This document shows, piece by piece, positions 28,165 through 32,363 of a DNA stretch of 32,363 nucleotides. Source of the stretch: Candidatus Alcyoniella australis (GTDB lineage Bacteria > Lernaellota > Lernaellaia > JAVCCG01 > Alcyoniellaceae); NCBI GenBank assembly GCA_030765605.1, contig JAVCCG010000023.1, positions 1 through 32,363 of the forward strand. The letters run 5' to 3'. Position 1 is the stretch's first letter; the number at the start of each line of letters is the position of its first letter. Made by a program: the position numbers and the translations under genes. Below the pieces are notes generated by a model. The model had not been told where the DNA came from and did no database searches. It saw only the letters and a program-made list of their open reading frames with translations.

Positions 28165-28773
28165 TCAATGTTTGGAATAGGTCGCGCTGAAGATCGGTCC
28201 TACGGCGAATTGCTTGAACGCCTCGGAGCGTACGACCTCAAACCCGGAATCGTGCATTAGCCGCCTGACCTCGGTGGCCTTGATGCCGCGCGAATTGTTG
28301 GTCGGCTCGCGCAAAAAGATCCGACCGCCGGGCTTGAGCAGGCCGCTGAGCGCCTGCAATATCGCGAGCCGACGTCCGGGGTAGACGTCGTGCAACACGA
28401 AGTGCAGCGCCACCGCATCGAAGCTGCCCGGCTCGAGCTTGAGCCGATCGACCTCGCCGCGCAGATACTCGACGTTGTCGTGCTTGCGTAGCGTATGGCG
28501 CGTTGCATCCAGCCACTGGCCCGAGACGTCGACGCAGGTCAGCTTTCCGCCGTTGCCCTCGAGGATCGGCGCGATATGGCGCGCCAAGGCCCCGTCCCCG
28601 GGGCCCAGCTCGAGCACGCGCTCGCCGCCGTCAAGCTGCATCTGCTCGACGAACCTATGGTAGAAATTGCTCAGCAGTGTGCGCGTGGCCAGCTTACTGA
28701 TAACCATCTTTATTCTTTCCGGCTCGTAATATCCGTTGGACGAATGCCGTCCGAGCGTCAGTTGATTGTCCAT
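28165..28773 (-). CDS. Class I SAM-dependent methyltransferase
   Basis: A 202-residue cytoplasmic methyltransferase of the Methyltransf_11/25 type. Motif I is RVLELGPGDGALA (about 53-65), the acidic strand-2 motif is KLTCVDVSGQW, and strand 4 is SFDAVALHFVLHDV. The strand-5 motif is LLKPGGRIFLREPTNNSRGI, and the final strands end ATYSKH. The LHDVYPGRRLAIL segment resembles small quinone/lipid-type methyltransferases, but the substrate cannot be assigned. The 3' end is duplicated 2.2 kb away, left of the antiporter gene. An upstream perfect hairpin GCGCCC-AATA-GGGCGC (28814-28829) lies 40 bases before the start codon and could sit in its 5' leader. Confidence 0.88.
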   Translation of the reverse strand: MDNQLTLGRHSSNGYYEPERIKMVISKLATRTLLSNFYHRFVEQMQLDGGERVLELGPGDGALARHIAPILEGNGGKLTCVDVSGQWLDATRHTLRKHDNVEYLRGEVDRLKLEPGSFDAVALHFVLHDVYPGRRLAILQALSGLLKPGGRIFLREPTNNSRGIKATEVRRLMHDSGFEVVRSEAFKQFAVGPIFSATYSKH

Positions 28774-29115
28774 GATTAGTCATGAAAACAGGCAGCCGAT
28801 ATCGTTCTAAGCTGCGCCCAATAGGGCGCCTCGGGCTTTGCTTGATATCGCAGAGGCTGCCGATTTCACGTTATCCTCCCTTGACAAGGATCGATCGGGT
28901 CGAAATATATGCAATATCTGAGCCATGACCGCCTAAAAGCCGTGGGTTTAGCATTTACATATAGTTTTGACGGATTATTAGGAATTTATTTTTTCGGCTT
29001 TGGGGGTTGCTTGTACCAAAACGGTATTGTCTAATTACAAACCGTTGAATCGCAAGTAATTCAGTACTGCGTACCAAAATGAGATATTCCAAAAGCGCCG
29101 GATGAAAGAGCATTG
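28774..29115. promoter_or_regulatory. Divergent intergenic region with candidate kinase promoter
   Basis: No gene is visible. TTGACA at 28881-28886 and AATATA at 28904-28909, 17 bases apart, could drive the kinase operon with a leader of about 200 bases. A GCGCCC/GGGCGC hairpin lies at 28814-28829, and the heptamer GATATCG occurs near 28798 and 28844. The part from 28900 to 29110 is AT-rich compared with the kinase gene. Confidence 0.4.
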
Positions 29116-31511
29116 ATGAAGATAGATTATTCCAGAAGAACGTTCTGGCTGCCCTTGGCGGTGTTCGGCGTACTGGCGTCGCTGATCCTCATGGTCTGGG
29201 GCTACGCCAACTATCAGTATAACGAACAGCAGTCGATGAGTTCCCAGATCACCGCGGACAATACCGCGATCCGCATCGAGGAGTACGTCAATCTGCGGCT
29301 GGCCGTGGTCGACCATTTGCGGGATCTGTTCAGCCGTAATCAGATCCAATCCGAGGCCGACTTCGTCGAACACGCGCTGGCGGCCCAGGATAAATTCTCG
29401 GGCCTGTTGGCGATCAACTGGATCGATCCGCAGGGAATTATCCGCTGGGTGGTGCCCGAGGGTCCCAATCGCGCGGCCAAGGGCAAGGATCTGCACGTGC
29501 ATCCCGACGCGGCGACGACATTCCTCGAGGCCGAACGCAGCGGACAGTTGCAGGTCACGGGTCCGTTGAACCTGCTCCAGGGCGGACGCGGGTTCGCCGG
29601 CTACTTCCCGCTTGACATCGACGGCCGCCACGCGGGCTATCTCAACGCCGTGTTCCGCGTCGATCATATGATCGACGACTGCCTGTCCCACGGTCTGCGG
29701 CAGATGTTCGACCTGGCGATTTACGAGAGCGATCAGCTGCTTTACGCCGACGGCGAACCAGCGCAGGTGCTCGCCCATCGCTGGGCTGCGGGCCACGAGG
29801 TCAACATCGGCGGCCATCGCTGGATGCTCACGTTGGCGCCCGCGGAAGGCCAGACGCTCTCATCGCTGGGCCTGGTCGATCTGATGATCGTCGGCATGGG
29901 TTTGCTGTTCGCCGCGGCCCTCTCGCTTGCGGTGCGCAAGCTGGTCCAGCGCGCCGACGATCTGCGCAATTCCGAGGAGCGCTACCGCACGATCTATGAG
30001 AACGCCCAGGTCGGGCTTTTCCGCATTCGTCTTTCCGACGGCAAGTTGCTGACCGCCAACCGCTACATGGCGCAGCTCTTCGGCTACGAGCTCGACGAAC
30101 TGCTGGCCCTGCCCCGCATCGACGACGCCGGGTTCACCCTGCTCGACCGCCAGGGAGTTATCGAGCAGTACCGCGAACAGGGCCTATTGCAGAGCAACGG
30201 CGATCAAAACAAGATCAAGCTGCAGGCCGGATCGTTGCACGGCATTGAAATCACAGTCACCCTTCGCGACGGCTCGCAGGTCTCGTTGCGCTACTCGCTC
30301 TCGGTCTATCCTGACCTGGATTACTGCGAGGGCGTGGTCGTGGACATGACCGAAATCCGACGCGCCGAGGCCGCCCTGCGCCAATCCGAGGAGCAGAACC
30401 GCGCGCTGCTCAATGCAATGCCCGACATGATTTTCCAGTTTTCGGCCAAGGGCGAGTTCATCAGCTACAAGGCGGCCAAAGACGACATGCTGCTGCTGCC
30501 GCCCGAGGCGTTCATGGGCAAACGCGTGCACCAGGTCCTACCTCCCGATGTCGCAAGTCAGACCATCGAGCACATCGAATCGGCCCTGGCCACGGGCCAG
30601 ATGCAGATTTACGAATACTGCCTCGATCTGCCCAACGGCTCGATCGGGACCTTTGAAACCCGAATGGTGGTCAGCGGCGAAGATTCCGTGCTCTCGATGG
30701 TGCGCAACGTCAGTGACCGCAAGCGGGCCGAACAGCAGATGTTCCGCGCTGAAAAGATGGCCGCCCTGGGGCAGATCATCGCCGGAGTGGCCCACGAGAT
30801 TAACAATCCCAACAACTTCATCTTTTTCAACCTACCGATCCTCGAACGCTACATCGAGGCGATCCGGCCGCTGCTCGACGATTGCGCCGCGCGGCAGCCC
30901 GGACTGAAGATCCTCAACATGCCCTACGAGGCTTTTCTCGAGGACGTGTTCAAGCTGTTGCAGAACATGCAGCACGGATCGGAGCGAATCACCTCGATCG
31001 TCTCGGAACTGCGCTCCTACATCCGCAGTCAGGAGGCCGAGGAGCTGCGGCCCGAGGACGTCAACGCGCTTATCGAGCACGTGATGACTCTGGTGGGCAA
31101 GCAGGTGCGCAAGACGGTCAAACGCTTCGACGTGGAGCTTGAGCCCGACCTGCCCGCGGTGACCATGAACATCGGCCGCATCGAGCAGGTGCTGATTAAC
31201 CTGGTGATCAACGCGGGTCAGGCCGCTGACAAAGACGACAGCTGGGTGCGGCTGCACACCGGTCTGGCCCCGGACGATCCGGGATTTATCGAGTTCGTGG
31301 TTACTGACAACGGCTGCGGCATTGCGGCCGACGTGCTGTCGCAGATCTTCGATCCGTTTTTCACCACCAAGGGCCGCGAGTCGGGCACGGGCCTGGGCCT
31401 GGCGATCAGCCAACGAATCGTTGAGGAGCATAGCGGACGGCTGCTGGTCCACAGTGATCCCGGCGAGGGCAGCCGCTTTACGGTGCTGCTGCCGATTGAG
31501 GGGAAAAGCCG

Positions 31512-31515
<4 letters not shown>
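29116..31515 (+). CDS. Membrane sensor histidine kinase (CHASE, two PAS, HisKA, HATPase)
   Basis: A 799-residue kinase. Helix 1 is at about 14-35, followed by a periplasmic CHASE-like sensor (about 40-245, with [19 protein letters not shown] and [19 protein letters not shown]). Helix 2 follows ([20 protein letters not shown]). PAS 1 is at about 288-415 ([19 protein letters not shown]). PAS 2 is at about 423-545. The H-box is [12 protein letters not shown] (His560). The ATPase N-box is [11 protein letters not shown], with G1 VTDNGCGI, F-box FDPFFTTK and G2 [11 protein letters not shown] 29116 follows an in-frame TTG; the ribosome-binding site is modest. Its TGA overlaps the ATG of the next gene (ATGA), so kinase and sigma-54 regulator form a coupled pair. 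The CHASE ligand is unknown. Confidence 0.94.

Positions 31516-32363
<848 letters not shown>

Noticed and set aside
25957-28206. Simple transposon target-site duplication around the antiporter gene
   Set aside because: A 44-base block is too long for a typical target duplication, there is no transposase or terminal inverted repeat, and a second internal match shows a gene remnant.

Overview
The window is mostly GC-rich DNA from a Gram-negative bacterium, shown by lipoproteins with signal peptides and an Omp85-type outer-membrane barrel. The two-component genes, the sigma-54 activator and the gltBD, SCP2 and FGE-like genes fit a deltaproteobacterial or Myxococcota-like lineage. That assignment is inference; no marker here settles it.

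Layout. (1) 1-2876 is an accessory flank: a transposase fragment, a frameshifted HTH protein of a type found near site-specific recombinases, and an AT-rich orphan membrane protein. It ends at ssrA (tmRNA, 2877-3231, minus), a classic island integration site. (2) 3296-6117 holds a lipoprotein with three thioredoxin-like folds, a monocistronic SCP2 protein with a clear promoter and terminator, and a short FGE/SUMF1-like protein. (3) 11455-6048 (minus) is a tight four-gene operon: DUF192 protein, YtcJ-like amidohydrolase, membrane-anchored PEP-synthase-like protein, and a DUF2232-like membrane protein. (4) 11618-17609 is gltBD, glutamate synthase. A terminator-like hairpin sits just upstream of the gltB start. 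(5) 19050-17606 (minus) is a single-domain receiver followed by a broken receiver/HD-GYP gene with two frame changes and an amber codon. (6) 19419-24644 is accessory: a truncated Asp-rich lipoprotein, an AT-rich patch, hairpin-forming dispersed repeats, a membrane-anchored STAND NTPase with TPRs lying between near-perfect 30-bp inverted repeats, and a condensation-domain-like acyltransferase. (7) 24795-28773 has a POTRA-less Omp85 barrel, a CPA2 (KefB-type) antiporter, and a methyltransferase. A decayed second copy of the methyltransferase 3' end lies on the far side of the antiporter. (8) 29116-32363 is a translationally coupled CHASE/PAS histidine kinase and NtrC-type sigma-54 response regulator, cut by the window end.

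The core parts (gltBD, the DUF192 operon, tmRNA, the kinase/regulator pair) look intact. Damage is concentrated in accessory segments: a frameshifted HTH gene, a broken HD-GYP gene, a truncated lipoprotein and a methyltransferase remnant. This argues for real gene decay and rearrangement rather than uniformly poor sequence. The best candidates for something new are the repeat-bounded STAND/TPR cassette, the membrane-anchored PEP-synthase-like operon and the antiporter insert beside the duplicated methyltransferase end.
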